From the NCBI RefSeq assembly GCF_036192275.1, contig NZ_CP108088.1, forward strand, positions 5,705,501 through 5,769,500: 64,000 nucleotides of DNA, written 5' to 3'. The notes beneath the pieces were generated by a model. The model ran no database searches. It was not told the origin of the DNA and was given only the letters and a program-made list of their open reading frames with translations. This DNA comes from Streptomyces sp. NBC_00250 (GTDB lineage: Bacteria > Actinomycetota > Actinomycetes > Streptomycetales > Streptomycetaceae). The translations under genes were made by a program, and so were the position numbers. Positions 1-9,549 of this stretch are shown here, one piece after another (position 1 is the first letter of the stretch; every line of letters begins with the position of its first letter).

Positions 1-1
1 G

Positions 2-991
2 GTGACGGCGCCCGCCGCCGCCTCCGGCACCACCGGCCAGTGGGAGATTCCGGTCGTACCGGACATCGCCGAGGTCGAGGGCGCCGAGCCGACGGAGGAG
101 CCGGGCGAGTTCGCCGCCTCGTCCGTCAGGCCCTACGCCGAGGCCCCGGCGACCCTGCCGGGCGGCGCCCCGGCGCCGTGGGCGCTTCCGGAGGAGCCGG
201 CCGCGCAGGCCGTCACCGAGACCGATGCGGCGGGCGACGGCGAGCCGGGCGCGAGCCCGGAGGCCGAGCAGACCGAGGCGGAGACGGAGGGCCCCGGCGA
301 GGAGCCGGGTGAGGAGCCGGGCGACGGTCCGGGTGAGCCCGACACGTCGGCCGCCGCCCACGAGGACCCCGCGCCCGCATCCGACCCGGCCTCCGGCCCG
401 AACCTCGCCGCCTCCACCGACAGCGACGAGCACCCCCACACCTCGTACACCCTGCGGGTCAACGGCGCCGACCGGCCCGTCACCGGCTCCTGGATCGGCG
501 AGTCGCTGCTCTACGTCCTGCGCGAGCGCCTCGGCCTCGCCGGGGCCAAGGACGGCTGCTCGCAGGGCGAGTGCGGCGCGTGCAACGTGCAGGTCGACGG
601 CCGGCTCGTCGCCTCCTGCCTGGTCCCCGCGGCGACCGCCGCCGGGAGCGAGGTGCGGACGGTCGAGGGCCTCGCGGTCGACGGGGAGCCCTCCGACGTG
701 CAGCGGGCGATGGCCAAGTGCGGAACCGTGCAGTGCGGCTTCTGCATCCCAGGCATGTGCATGACCGTGCACGACCTCCTGGAGGGCAACCACGCCCCCA
801 GCGAACTCGAGACCCGCCAGGCGCTCGCCGGCAACCTCTGCCGCTGCTCCGGCTACCGGGGCGTCCTCGAAGCCGTACGCGACGTCGTGTCCGAGCGCGA
901 GGCGAGCGCCGCGGCCGGCGCGGCCGAAGCCTCCGACGGGCCCCGTGTCCCGCACCAGATTCCCCACCCGCACGACGGAGGCATGGCGTGA
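2..991 (+). CDS. Xanthine dehydrogenase-type [2Fe-2S] subunit (5' partial)
   Basis: Electron-transfer subunit of a molybdenum hydroxylase (xanthine dehydrogenase/aldehyde oxidase family), passing electrons from the molybdenum site to FAD. The C-terminal half, from about residue 150, carries both iron-sulfur domains: a plant-ferredoxin cluster (CSQGECGAC, then C about 12 residues on) and the four-helix cluster (CGFCIPGMC ... CRCSGYRG). The first 145 residues are an acidic Pro/Glu/Ala-rich tail unlike the family's usual ~160-aa subunit. The first codon in the window is GTG at 2, but the frame is open to the edge and homologues I recall have still longer tails, so the true start is probably upstream. 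The stop overlaps the next gene's GTG (GTGA), indicating translational coupling to the catalytic subunit. Confidence 0.85.
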   Translation: MTAPAAASGTTGQWEIPVVPDIAEVEGAEPTEEPGEFAASSVRPYAEAPATLPGGAPAPWALPEEPAAQAVTETDAAGDGEPGASPEAEQTEAETEGPGEEPGEEPGDGPGEPDTSAAAHEDPAPASDPASGPNLAASTDSDEHPHTSYTLRVNGADRPVTGSWIGESLLYVLRERLGLAGAKDGCSQGECGACNVQVDGRLVASCLVPAATAAGSEVRTVEGLAVDGEPSDVQRAMAKCGTVQCGFCIPGMCMTVHDLLEGNHAPSELETRQALAGNLCRCSGYRGVLEAVRDVVSEREASAAAGAAEASDGPRVPHQIPHPHDGGMA

Positions 992-3312
992 GCGACGCGA
1001 TCACCGCCGTTCCCACGGTCCCGGCCCTGGACACCCCCGGGCCCCTCGGCCAGGAGCCGCCCGCGCGCGGCCTCGGCACCTCGCTCCCGCAGGCCGAGTC
1101 GCGGGCGAAGACCGAGGGCACCTTCCCGTACGCCTCCGACCTGTGGGCCGAGGGGCTGCTCTGGGCCGCGATCCTGCGCTCCCCGCACCCGCACGCGCGC
1201 ATCGTCTCCGTCGACACCAGCGCCGCCACCGCCATGCCGGGCGTACGGGCCGTGGTGACGGCCGCCGACGTGCCCGGCGCGGCGACGTACGGCCGCCGGG
1301 TCGCCGACCGCCCGGTGTTCGCCGCCGACCTGGTCCGGCACCACGGCGAGGCACTCGCCGCCGTGGCCGCCGACCACCCCGACACGGCCCGCCTGGCCGC
1401 CGCCGCGATCAGCGTCGAGTACGAGGTGCTCGACCCGGTCACGGACCCGGAGAAGGCGTTCGCTGCGGAGGCGCTGCACCCCGACGGAAACCTGATCCGG
1501 CACATTCCGCTCCGCTTCGGCGACCCGGAGGCGACGGGCGAGATCGTCGTCGAGGGCCTGTACCGGATCGGCCGCCAGGACCCCGCGCCGATCGGCGCGG
1601 AGGCGGGCCTCGCCGTACCGCGCCCCGACGGCGGGGTGGAGCTCTACACCGCCTCGACCGACCCGCACACCGACCGCGACCTGGCCGCCGCCTGCTTCGG
1701 CCTGCCGCCCGAGCAGGTCAAGCTGGTCGTCACCGGCGTCCCCGGCGCCACCGGCGACCGCGAGGACCCGGGCTTCCAGATCCCGCTGGGCCTGCTCGCG
1801 CTGCGTACCGGCTGCCCGGTCAAGCTCACCGCTACGCGCGAGGAATCCTTCCTCGGCCACGCCCACCGGCACCCCACCCTGCTGCGTTACCGGCACCACG
1901 CGGACGCGGAAGGGCGGCTGGTGAAGGTGGAGGCGCAGATCCTGCTCGACGCGGGCGCGTACGCCGACTCCTCGTCGGAGTCCCTCGCGGCGGCCGTGGC
2001 CTTCGCCTGCGGCCCGTACGTCGTCCCGCACGCCTTCGTCGAAGGCTGGGCGGTCCGTACGAACAACCCGCCGTCCGGTCATGTGCGGGGCGAGGGCGCG
2101 ATGCAGGTGTGCGCGGCGTACGAGGCGCAGATGGACAAACTGGCGTCGAAGCTGGGTGTCGACCCGGCGGAGCTGCGCATGCGGAACGTGATGTCGACCG
2201 GCGACATCCTCCCCACCGGCCAGACGGTCACGTGCCCGGCCCCGGTGGCCGAACTCCTCTCCGCCGTACGGGACTTCCCGCTGCCCCCGCTCCCCAAGGA
2301 CACCCCCGAGGGCGAGTGGCTGCTGCCCGGCGGCCCCGAGGGCGCGGGCGAACCCGGCGCGGTGCGGCGGGGCGTGGGCTACGCGCTGGGCATGGTGCAC
2401 ATGCTGGGCGCCGAAGGTGCGGACGAGGTGTCGACGGCGACCGTACGCGTCCAGGAGGGCGTGGCGACGGTCATCTGCTCGGCCGTGGACACCGGTTCGG
2501 GCTTCTCGACCCTCGCCCGCCAGATCGTGCAGGACACCCTCGGCATCGACGAGGTCCACGTGGCCCCCGTCGACACCGACCAGCCGCCGGCCGGACCCGC
2601 GGCACACGGCCGCCACACCTGGGTCTCCGGCGGGGCGGTGGAGCGGGCCGCGAAGATGGTCCGTACGCAGCTCCTCCAGCCGCTGGCCCACCAGTTCGGC
2701 ATGTCGACGGAGCTCCTCCAGATCACCGACGGCAAGATCACCTCGTACGACGGAGTCCTCTCGACGACCGTCACCGAGGCGATGGACGGCAAGGAACTCT
2801 GGGCCACCGCCCAGTGCCGCCCCCACCCGACCGAGCCGCTCGACGAGGCGGGCCAGGGCGACGCGTTCGTCGGCCTCGCGTTCTGCGCGATCCGCGCGGT
2901 GGTCGACGTGGACATCGAACTCGGCGCCGTACGCGTCGTGGAGATGGCCGTCGCCCAGGACGTCGGCCGCATCCTCAACCCCGCCCAGCTCGCCACCCGC
3001 ATCGAAGCGGGCGTCACCCAGGGCGTCGGCGCGGCCCTCACGGAGAACCTCCGCACCGCCCGCGGCCTGGTCCGGCACCCCGACTTCACCGGCTACGCAC
3101 TCCCGACATCCCTGGACGCCCCGGACATTCGCATCGTGAAACTCGTCGAAGAACGAGACGTCGTCGCCCCGTTCGGAGCGAAGGCCGCGAGCGCGATCCC
3201 GGTCGTCACCTCACCCGCCGCAGTGGCCTCAGCGGTGCGCGCCGCAACGGGCCGCCCGGTCAACCGCCTCCCGATCAGGCCCCAGGCAGCCGTCGCCGTG
3301 CCCAATTCGTAA
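988..3312 (+). CDS. Xanthine dehydrogenase-type molybdopterin-binding subunit
   Basis: Large molybdopterin-cytosine-dinucleotide-type subunit of a xanthine dehydrogenase-like hydroxylase, about 774 aa, consistent with the XdhB/CoxL family. The GTG at 988 overlaps the stop of the [2Fe-2S] gene. The N-terminal a/b hammerhead domain (ESRAKTEGTFPYASDL ... SPHPHARI) is followed by the molybdopterin-binding domains. Odd: the C-terminal segment that in active enzymes carries the catalytic Glu (typically KAVGEPP) reads FGAKAASAIPVV, with no Glu. The RGFGG-type loop reads RGEGAMQ. Function as purine hydroxylase is therefore inferred from family and operon only. A FAD subunit would be expected upstream, outside the window. 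Confidence 0.85.
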   Translation: MSDAITAVPTVPALDTPGPLGQEPPARGLGTSLPQAESRAKTEGTFPYASDLWAEGLLWAAILRSPHPHARIVSVDTSAATAMPGVRAVVTAADVPGAATYGRRVADRPVFAADLVRHHGEALAAVAADHPDTARLAAAAISVEYEVLDPVTDPEKAFAAEALHPDGNLIRHIPLRFGDPEATGEIVVEGLYRIGRQDPAPIGAEAGLAVPRPDGGVELYTASTDPHTDRDLAAACFGLPPEQVKLVVTGVPGATGDREDPGFQIPLGLLALRTGCPVKLTATREESFLGHAHRHPTLLRYRHHADAEGRLVKVEAQILLDAGAYADSSSESLAAAVAFACGPYVVPHAFVEGWAVRTNNPPSGHVRGEGAMQVCAAYEAQMDKLASKLGVDPAELRMRNVMSTGDILPTGQTVTCPAPVAELLSAVRDFPLPPLPKDTPEGEWLLPGGPEGAGEPGAVRRGVGYALGMVHMLGAEGADEVSTATVRVQEGVATVICSAVDTGSGFSTLARQIVQDTLGIDEVHVAPVDTDQPPAGPAAHGRHTWVSGGAVERAAKMVRTQLLQPLAHQFGMSTELLQITDGKITSYDGVLSTTVTEAMDGKELWATAQCRPHPTEPLDEAGQGDAFVGLAFCAIRAVVDVDIELGAVRVVEMAVAQDVGRILNPAQLATRIEAGVTQGVGAALTENLRTARGLVRHPDFTGYALPTSLDAPDIRIVKLVEERDVVAPFGAKAASAIPVVTSPAAVASAVRAATGRPVNRLPIRPQAAVAVPNS

Positions 3313-3442
3313 CCATGTGATGCCCGTTGCTTGTGCAACCCGGAGGTGCGCGTTGTCGTCCTTCCTGGCTACAGTGAACTTCTAGACTCGGTAGTAGACG
3401 TCACGTCACGTTGACGGTGGTTCACGGGGGAGGAGCGCGGGC

Positions 3443-3904
3443 ATGGAAGCCTACGTAGGCGGGGGCATGCGAACGCAGGCGGTGAAGTACAGCGCCGACT
3501 CCATGCAGAAGTTCAAGCTGCGCGTCGACGAGCTCATCGAGCAGCTCAACGGCTCCGACGCGAGTTCCGGCAAGTTGAAGTCGGATCCGGTGTCCCGCAC
3601 GCAGTTCGGCGGTGGCGGCGCGGCCTGGGGCGAGGCTCAGAACGCCTACGCGGCGTACGACGAGACCCTCGGGCGCCTGGTGGCACTCTCCGGTCTGCTC
3701 AAGGACTGCCTGGAAGGCCTCGGGATCGCGGTCGTCGCCTCCAAGAACGGCATGGAAGAGATGGACGACGACATCAAGCGCAAGATGATCGACATCCACC
3801 AGCGGACGTATGACGCCAAGGAGAAGGCGGACAAGGAAGCGGGCCGCGACACCGCGGCGGGCGGACAGGGCGACACGTCCGAAAGCGGCGGCTCCTTCCA
3901 GTAG
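3443..3904 (+). CDS. Helical WXG100-like protein, type VII secretion-associated
   Basis: 153-aa, mostly helical protein opening the T7SS-associated cluster. It has no signal peptide or membrane segment. The N-terminal two-thirds looks like a helical hairpin of the ESX-substrate kind (regularly spaced hydrophobics, FGGGGAAWGEAQNAY in the WXG position around residues 54-68) and the tail is charged and Gly/Ser-rich. The ATG start is set by a strong GGGGGAGGAGC ribosome site 9-10 bases upstream. The PPE-like gene follows after 44 bp on the same strand. The family is not recognised beyond 'T7SS-associated hypothetical'. A chaperone-like or co-secreted partner role is inference from neighbours. Confidence 0.7.
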   Translation: MEAYVGGGMRTQAVKYSADSMQKFKLRVDELIEQLNGSDASSGKLKSDPVSRTQFGGGGAAWGEAQNAYAAYDETLGRLVALSGLLKDCLEGLGIAVVASKNGMEEMDDDIKRKMIDIHQRTYDAKEKADKEAGRDTAAGGQGDTSESGGSFQ

Positions 3905-3948
3905 GGAGGCGCGGACAGAATTCCGGGGACACGGGGAAGAGGCGAGAG

Positions 3949-5457
3949 ATGAGGCCTGCAGAGGGCGGCGGAGGCGGCGGAACCAACTTCGCCGGCATGG
4001 AACACCAGCAGATGCTGGCATGGTTGGACGAGGCGAGCAGCTACTACGTCAGGGACGCTGCGGACCGGTTGAAGTCGGTCTCGGAGCAACTGGCCACGAT
4101 CGCCACCGACCTGCGCGTCAGCATGAAGAGCATGGACTGGGAGGGTGAGGCCGAGAAGGCCTTCGTCGAGTGGGCCACCGAAGTGGCCAACTCGACCACG
4201 CACCTCTCGGACTACAGCGAGCGCGGGGCCAGCCGGATGGCGGACAACGCCGCGGCGATCGCCTCGGCGCAGAGCGCGATGCCTCGCTACACCTCCCAGG
4301 CGAACGCCAAGGAGAACCTCGACGCAGCGCTGAAGTACCGCAACGACCCCGACTCGCAGACCATCGCCCGCAACGCGCGGAGCTCGATGGCCACCAGCGA
4401 CGACCCCGCGGCGATCGCGGCCAAGGAAGAGGCGAACAAGCAGGCTGCGGCGGCCGAGATGTACCGCCTCTCGGACACGTACAAGTGGTCGAGCTTCTAC
4501 ATGAAGAACGACCAGCCGCCGACCTTCCCGCCGCCGCCCGGGGCGTTCGTTCCCGAGGAGCGGGACGTCCGAGGGGGCGAGTCCACCTACATCGGTTCGC
4601 CCTCTCAGAGCGAGCGGCGTTCCACGGGTACGGACACGGGTACGTCGACGGTGGACACCACGCGTCCGCAGCAGGACACCCGCCCCGCTCAGGACACGAA
4701 CACGGTCCCGCCGAAGGGTGACCCCACCGGGCCGACGCACGTCGTACGCCCCGAGGTCCGGCCCGACGCCCCCGTGGACCTCGGCATCGACAGCGTCGAC
4801 ACCAAGACGCCGCCGACGACCGGACCGACGACGCAGACCCCCGGCTCTCCGCCGCCGATCACGAAGCCGGACGGCAGCACGCCTCCGTTCGTGACCACCG
4901 GCATGCCCCCGCTCCCCTCGAAGGGCGGCCCGGGGCTGCCGCCTCCCACCGGTCCCGTCACCGGCGGCATGCGCAACCCGATGAACCCCGGCGGACCGCG
5001 CGGCCTTCCGACGGGTCCCGGCCCGCTGGGCGGTACCCGTGAGGGCATCAGCGGCGGCAAGGCGGTGCCCCACACGGGGCGCCCCCAGACCGGCCTCCCG
5101 CGCAGCACGGTGATCGGCACCGAGCAGGGCGGACGGAACGGCATGGGCATGGGCCGCCCCATGGGCGGCGGCATGGGCGGCCCGATGGGCGGCATGGGCG
5201 CCGGACAGAACGGCATCACCGGCGGACGCCGTCTCGCCGGTGAGTCCGGCGGAGTCGTCGGAGGCAAGGCGCAGCGCGCCGGCGCCACCGGTGGCGCCGG
5301 ACGGCCCTTCACGCCCGGTGGCTCCGGCCTCGTGCGCGGAGGCTCGACGCAGGCCGGCGACCGCGAGGAAACGAACGGAGAGCGTCCCGACTACCTCGTC
5401 GAGGACGAGGAGACCTGGCAGCAGGGGCGCCGCGTGGCGCCGCCCGTCATCGACTGA
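3949..5457 (+). CDS. PPE/WXG-like T7SS substrate with Pro/Gly-rich tail
   Basis: 502-aa protein. Residues about 17-180 form a long helical domain with a WXG-like turn (MDWEGEAEKAFVEW) and repeated Ala-rich helices, as in PPE/EspB-type ESX substrates. Residues 180-500 are low-complexity, rich in Pro, Thr and Gly, including a Gly-Met stretch (GMGMGRP, GGGMGGP, GGMGAG) near residues 396-420, and end in an acidic segment. No Sec signal is present. The protease (mycosin) gene follows 17 bp later, the usual partner of ESX substrates. The domain assignment comes from pattern only. The disordered tail may be cell-wall spanning or a mycosin substrate (inference). Confidence 0.7.
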   Translation: MRPAEGGGGGGTNFAGMEHQQMLAWLDEASSYYVRDAADRLKSVSEQLATIATDLRVSMKSMDWEGEAEKAFVEWATEVANSTTHLSDYSERGASRMADNAAAIASAQSAMPRYTSQANAKENLDAALKYRNDPDSQTIARNARSSMATSDDPAAIAAKEEANKQAAAAEMYRLSDTYKWSSFYMKNDQPPTFPPPPGAFVPEERDVRGGESTYIGSPSQSERRSTGTDTGTSTVDTTRPQQDTRPAQDTNTVPPKGDPTGPTHVVRPEVRPDAPVDLGIDSVDTKTPPTTGPTTQTPGSPPPITKPDGSTPPFVTTGMPPLPSKGGPGLPPPTGPVTGGMRNPMNPGGPRGLPTGPGPLGGTREGISGGKAVPHTGRPQTGLPRSTVIGTEQGGRNGMGMGRPMGGGMGGPMGGMGAGQNGITGGRRLAGESGGVVGGKAQRAGATGGAGRPFTPGGSGLVRGGSTQAGDREETNGERPDYLVEDEETWQQGRRVAPPVID

Positions 5458-5474
5458 TCAGCGCGAGGAAGCAG

Positions 5475-6728
5475 ATGCGTACCAGCAGTATTCGTCGGAG
5501 CCGTGCCCGAGCCACCGCCTCGGCCGCCTTGGGGATGCTGCTGGTGGGCATCGCTTCCGTGCCCGCCCACGCGGAAGGCGTCCGCGCCCAGCAGTGGCAC
5601 CTCGACGCCTTCGGTGCCGAGGAGATCTGGCAGCACAGCACGGGCAAGGGCATCACCGTCGCAGTGATCGACTCCGGTGTGGAGAGGAACAACCCGGACC
5701 TCCGTGGCCAAGTGCTCCAAGGGAAGGACTTCGCGCCGGAGGAGAAGGGCGACCAGTTCACCGACTACATCGGCCACGGCACGGGGATGGCCGGCCTGAT
5801 CGCCGGTACCGGAGCAAGGGACGGCGGTAACGGGGCCTTCGGACTGGCTCCGGGCGCCAAGATCCTTCCGGTTCGTGTTCCCGGGCTCGAGGCGGGCGAC
5901 GGGAGCATGGCGGAGAGCGACAAGGAGTTCAACCGCGTCGTTCCGCCGGCGATCAAGTACGCGGCCGATTCCGGTGCCGAGGTCATCAGCATCTCGCTGG
6001 GCGCCACCGCCGGTTCCCAGGCACTCACCGACGCGGTGAAGTACGCGCTGGACAAGGGTTCTCTGGTCTTCGCCGCGGTCGGGAACAGCGCCGAGAAAGG
6101 CAATCAGACCGAGTACCCGGCAGCGACCCCCGGCGTCGTCGGTGTCGGTGCCGTCGACAACAAGGGCAAGCGCATCACGATGTCCCAGTTCGGCCCCCAG
6201 GTCGATCTGGTCGCCCCGGGGAAGGACACCGTGCACGCCTGCGGCGGCGGCACCGGCCTCTGCAAGTCCAGCGGTACCAGTGACGCCACCGCCCTCGCCT
6301 CCGCCTCCGCCGCGCTGCTCTGGGCGAAGCACCCCGACTGGACCAACAACCAGGTCCTGAAGGTCATGCTCAACACGATCGCCGGTCCCAAGGGGGCTGA
6401 GGAGCGCAGCGACTACATCGGCTTCGGTGCCGTCCGCCCGCTTCGTACCCTCAAGACGCCCGGCGATCCCGGCCCGGCCGATGTGCGGCCCATCGACGAC
6501 CTCACCGCGGCCGCACCCGAGACCGCGACGGCTACGCCCACGCCCACGGACCTGCCGTCGGCCGACCCGGCTCCCGCGGAGTCGTCCGCCGCGCCCGCCC
6601 CGGCTCCCCAGGCCGCCGCCACCGACGACGGCGGCAACACCGGCCTCTGGATCGGGCTCGGGATCGGCGCGGCCGTGCTGATCGGTGCCGCCGTCGCCGT
6701 ACCCGTACTCCGTTCACGGCGGAGCTGA
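5475..6728 (+). CDS. Mycosin (MycP-type) subtilisin-like serine protease
   Basis: 417-aa secreted, membrane-anchored S8 protease of the mycosin type that accompanies type VII secretion systems. The N-terminal signal peptide ends near AHA (residues 31-33). The catalytic triad is visible: Asp66 (AVIDSGV), His101 (GHGTGMAGL) and Ser269 (GTSDATALAS), with the oxyanion Asn204 (VGNSAEKG). A Pro/Ala-rich linker (about 345-385) precedes a single C-terminal transmembrane helix (WIGLGIGAAVLIGAAVAV) and RSRRS. The length is typical of mycosins. It sits 17 bp after the PPE-like gene. No other ESX membrane-core gene is in the window, so it may serve a core encoded elsewhere. Confidence 0.92.
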   Translation: MRTSSIRRSRARATASAALGMLLVGIASVPAHAEGVRAQQWHLDAFGAEEIWQHSTGKGITVAVIDSGVERNNPDLRGQVLQGKDFAPEEKGDQFTDYIGHGTGMAGLIAGTGARDGGNGAFGLAPGAKILPVRVPGLEAGDGSMAESDKEFNRVVPPAIKYAADSGAEVISISLGATAGSQALTDAVKYALDKGSLVFAAVGNSAEKGNQTEYPAATPGVVGVGAVDNKGKRITMSQFGPQVDLVAPGKDTVHACGGGTGLCKSSGTSDATALASASAALLWAKHPDWTNNQVLKVMLNTIAGPKGAEERSDYIGFGAVRPLRTLKTPGDPGPADVRPIDDLTAAAPETATATPTPTDLPSADPAPAESSAAPAPAPQAAATDDGGNTGLWIGLGIGAAVLIGAAVAVPVLRSRRS

Positions 6729-6775
6729 GCGCGACTCTGCCGGTGGACGTCCGTAACTCACTTATGAGGAAGTAG

Positions 6776-7189
6776 ATGTCGTTCGACGAGGAGTGGAGCC
6801 AGGTCCGCAGCGAGACTGCGGCGATGAGGCTCAATGGTGTGCCCGCCGAGCCCAGCGGGGGCGGTGCCAGTGACTACAAGGTGACGTCCGCCGAGCTCAA
6901 GGCGGTCGGCAACGAGGCGCAGGAGCTCTTCCACTGGTTCGAGCGGGACGCCTTCCACGCGGGCGCCCAGACCGACGCGGCCGGCAAGAGCCTGGACGGT
7001 GACGGCTTCCGGACCGGGTCGGCGATGTGGGCCATGTGGGACACCTGGCGGGAGCAGTGCGAGACGCTCCTCAGCGCGTGCGCGCACATCCACAACCACC
7101 TTGAGGACACCGTCATCAGCCACGCCAACCATGAAGAAGTACTGGTCACGAACTTCTCCATGTCCACGATCGACAAGCACTTCAACTGA
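6776..7189 (+). CDS. Small helical T7SS-associated protein (paralogue of the broken gene at 16128)
   Basis: 137-aa soluble helical protein beginning MSFDEEWSQVRSE, with a conserved middle (LDGDGFRTGSAMWAMWDTW) and a C-terminal helix rich in Cys/His (CETLLSACAHIHNHLE). It is clearly related to the frameshifted gene at 16128 (same MSF-[DE]-EW start, Gly-rich linker, and GF-x-TGSAM block). In related Streptomyces loci such proteins precede large T7SS-type proteins and lipoproteins, exactly the order here. Size and helical content fit an ESX-type partner or immunity/chaperone role, but no function is known to me. The gap to the next gene is 36 bp. Confidence 0.72.
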   Translation: MSFDEEWSQVRSETAAMRLNGVPAEPSGGGASDYKVTSAELKAVGNEAQELFHWFERDAFHAGAQTDAAGKSLDGDGFRTGSAMWAMWDTWREQCETLLSACAHIHNHLEDTVISHANHEEVLVTNFSMSTIDKHFN

Positions 7190-7225
7190 GCCGACGCGCC
7201 TGCCAGCGGCTGACGAGGGAAACAG

Positions 7226-9544
7226 ATGCTGAAGTTCGACCAGGTCCTCCACGCCCACCTCGGGAGCCTCAAGGAGGCGATAACGGGCTGGTCCGAGACG
7301 GTCACCAAGCTGGAGAAGGCCAAGGAGAAGGCGGAGACGGGCCTCCAGGGCAAGGCCGAGAAGGCCGACTGGAAGGGTGAGAACGCCGGCGTCACGCAGG
7401 CGTTTGTCCGGAAGACGGCCAAGGAGTTCGGCGACGCCCTGACCGAGGCGTCCAGCATCCGCAACATCCTGCGGGACGCGGAGACCGAGTTCCAGGCCGC
7501 GAAGACCGAGCTGGAGAGGCTGGTCGCGGAGGCGCCCGGCAAGGGCATCCGGATCGACCAGGACGGTGTCGTCAGCTATCTGATCCACCCCGACCGCCGG
7601 TCCAAGGACTACGACGGCCCCAAGCCGGAGCAGGCCGACTTCGAGGCGATGCGATCCGCGATCAAGGCCGCGATCACCCGCGCCGACGACGCCGACGACG
7701 TGGCCTCGCGGGCCCTGCGCACGCTTGTCGGCGGGGACAAGAACAACTTCTCCGGCACGAACTACGACTCCCTCAAGACCGCCTCCAAGGCCCAGGACGC
7801 CGAGGACGCGCACGCCGCCTACGAGCTGTACAAGAAGGGCGACGAGGCCACTCCGGAGGAGATCGACAAGCTCAACGCCCTCTTCAAGGCCAACCAGAAG
7901 GACCCCTACTTCGCCGAGAAGTTCGCCCTGGAGGTCGGACCGAAGGGCAGCATGGAGTACTGGGCGGACATGGGCGACCCGAGCGACGGCTCCCGCCTGG
8001 GCGTGGACCACCGGGACAAGCTCAAGGAGCTCCAGACGAACTGGAGTATGACGCTCGCCACCGCGACCCATTCCACGAGCCCCGAGATGGAGCAGTGGAA
8101 GGCCGACGTCATCAAGGCCGGCACCGAGCCGATCCAGACGCGCGGCACCAGCCCCTACGGCTTCCAGGTCATGAGCAACCTGCTGCGGGTCGGCGACTAC
8201 GACGACAAGTTCCTGAAGGACTACGGCAACGGACTCGTCGTCGCCGAGCGGAAGATGACCCACGACGGGGCCCTGCCCCCGGGCCGCGCCTGGCAGCAGA
8301 TGGGCGGCCAGCCGAGCCATCTGAACTGGCTGGGCGGCGACCTCGGCAAGGACCCGATGATCGGCTTCATGGAGGGCCTCGGGCACAACCCGAAGGCGTC
8401 CACGGAGTTCTTCAACAGCGACATCGACCTCACGCCCGAGAACAGCAAGGACAACAAGAAGCTCGACCCGTTCGACTACTTCTCCAAGGACCGCCAGTGG
8501 CCCGAGGAGCTGAACGACAAGGGCAACATGACGAAGGAGCCCGGCTACAACGCGCTGGGCCACGCCCTGGAGTCCGCGACCACCGGCCATCCGTACGACG
8601 CCGAGGCCGAGGGCCTCAAGGACGTGCGGACCAAGGAGAACGCGGAGGTCATGCAGAAGGTCCTGGAGCGGTACGGCAGCGACCCGAAGTACATGCACGA
8701 GCAGCCGGGCATCGACGACAGCCTGGGCAAGATGGGCGCCGCCTACATCGACGAGCTGAACCGCTCCCTGGAGACGGACAGCGACACGACGATGGAGGAG
8801 AAGACCAACTCCCCCTTCGGCAACAACGACGACAAGGGCAAGTCCCGCTTCGGCCCCGAGTTCGACACCGGGCTGCTGTTCAACCGCGGCGACACCGTCA
8901 ACTTCATGGGCATCGTCTCGCAGAGCGAGAGCGGACACGCCACGCTGTCGGCGGCCGAGACGCTGTACACGACGAGCGTCCTCGACCAGGTCGGCCCGAA
9001 GCCCGGAACCCCGTTCGACGAGCGGGACCTCACCGACGCGCGGACGACGCTGCGCATCGGGTCGGAGGCGCAGGGAATCATGGACGAGTCCCGCATGGCG
9101 CAGATCGACAAGGACTACGAGAAGGACTCCGAGGAGCACAAGAAGGCCGTCGGCAGGACCACCGAATGGGTCAAGTTCGGTGTGGGCGCGGTCGCGGCGG
9201 GCGGTGTCGTGGCCCTGACCGGTGGCGCCGGTGGCGTCCTCGTCCCGCTGGCCGCCGAGACGGTGGGCGGTGCCGTGACGACCTTCATCGGGATGGAGGC
9301 CGACGACATCGGGGAGAAGTACGAGAAGGACGAGATGCTCAAGAAGAAGTCGGACGACCTCAAGGACGAGGCGCTGGCCATGGGCAAGGAGAACTCGCTT
9401 CGACCCGGTATCGCCTACGCCAACGCGCCCGGCTGGAGCGAGAAGGACCGCAACTACCTCGACGAGACGCTCGTCGACTACGTTCGGGACGCACGCCTGC
9501 ACGCCCGGGACAACTCGCTCCCCGACCCGTACGAGAAGAAGTGA
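7226..9544 (+). CDS. Large WXG/LXG-like T7SS-associated protein (DUF6571-like)
   Basis: 772-aa protein. The N-terminal ~120 residues are a helical hairpin with a DWKGENAGV turn, similar to WXG-type domains. The middle is a long charged helical region, and near residues 650-690 lies a hydrophobic Gly/Ala/Val segment (FGVGAVAAGGVVAL ... VLVPLAAETVGGAV), the only candidate membrane-inserting part. The overall look recalls Streptomyces DUF6571-family proteins found in T7SS loci (recollection, not searched). No obvious nuclease, NADase or deaminase motif is seen at the C terminus. The stop overlaps the GTGA that begins the lipoprotein frame, so the two are coupled. A pore-forming or secreted effector role is speculative. 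Confidence 0.72.
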   Translation: MLKFDQVLHAHLGSLKEAITGWSETVTKLEKAKEKAETGLQGKAEKADWKGENAGVTQAFVRKTAKEFGDALTEASSIRNILRDAETEFQAAKTELERLVAEAPGKGIRIDQDGVVSYLIHPDRRSKDYDGPKPEQADFEAMRSAIKAAITRADDADDVASRALRTLVGGDKNNFSGTNYDSLKTASKAQDAEDAHAAYELYKKGDEATPEEIDKLNALFKANQKDPYFAEKFALEVGPKGSMEYWADMGDPSDGSRLGVDHRDKLKELQTNWSMTLATATHSTSPEMEQWKADVIKAGTEPIQTRGTSPYGFQVMSNLLRVGDYDDKFLKDYGNGLVVAERKMTHDGALPPGRAWQQMGGQPSHLNWLGGDLGKDPMIGFMEGLGHNPKASTEFFNSDIDLTPENSKDNKKLDPFDYFSKDRQWPEELNDKGNMTKEPGYNALGHALESATTGHPYDAEAEGLKDVRTKENAEVMQKVLERYGSDPKYMHEQPGIDDSLGKMGAAYIDELNRSLETDSDTTMEEKTNSPFGNNDDKGKSRFGPEFDTGLLFNRGDTVNFMGIVSQSESGHATLSAAETLYTTSVLDQVGPKPGTPFDERDLTDARTTLRIGSEAQGIMDESRMAQIDKDYEKDSEEHKKAVGRTTEWVKFGVGAVAAGGVVALTGGAGGVLVPLAAETVGGAVTTFIGMEADDIGEKYEKDEMLKKKSDDLKDEALAMGKENSLRPGIAYANAPGWSEKDRNYLDETLVDYVRDARLHARDNSLPDPYEKK

Positions 9545-9549
9545 CGTTC

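Noticed and set aside
945..3320. Very long open frames on both strands over the xanthine dehydrogenase genes
   Set aside because: Arg/Pro/Gly-rich products without motifs; typical shadows of high-GC coding. The 988 frame carries the family motifs.
6758..9502. 914-aa minus-strand frame opposite the 772-aa T7SS gene
   Set aside because: Val/Leu/Arg/Gly-biased composition of an antisense shadow, no ribosome site, while the plus frame fits the operon.
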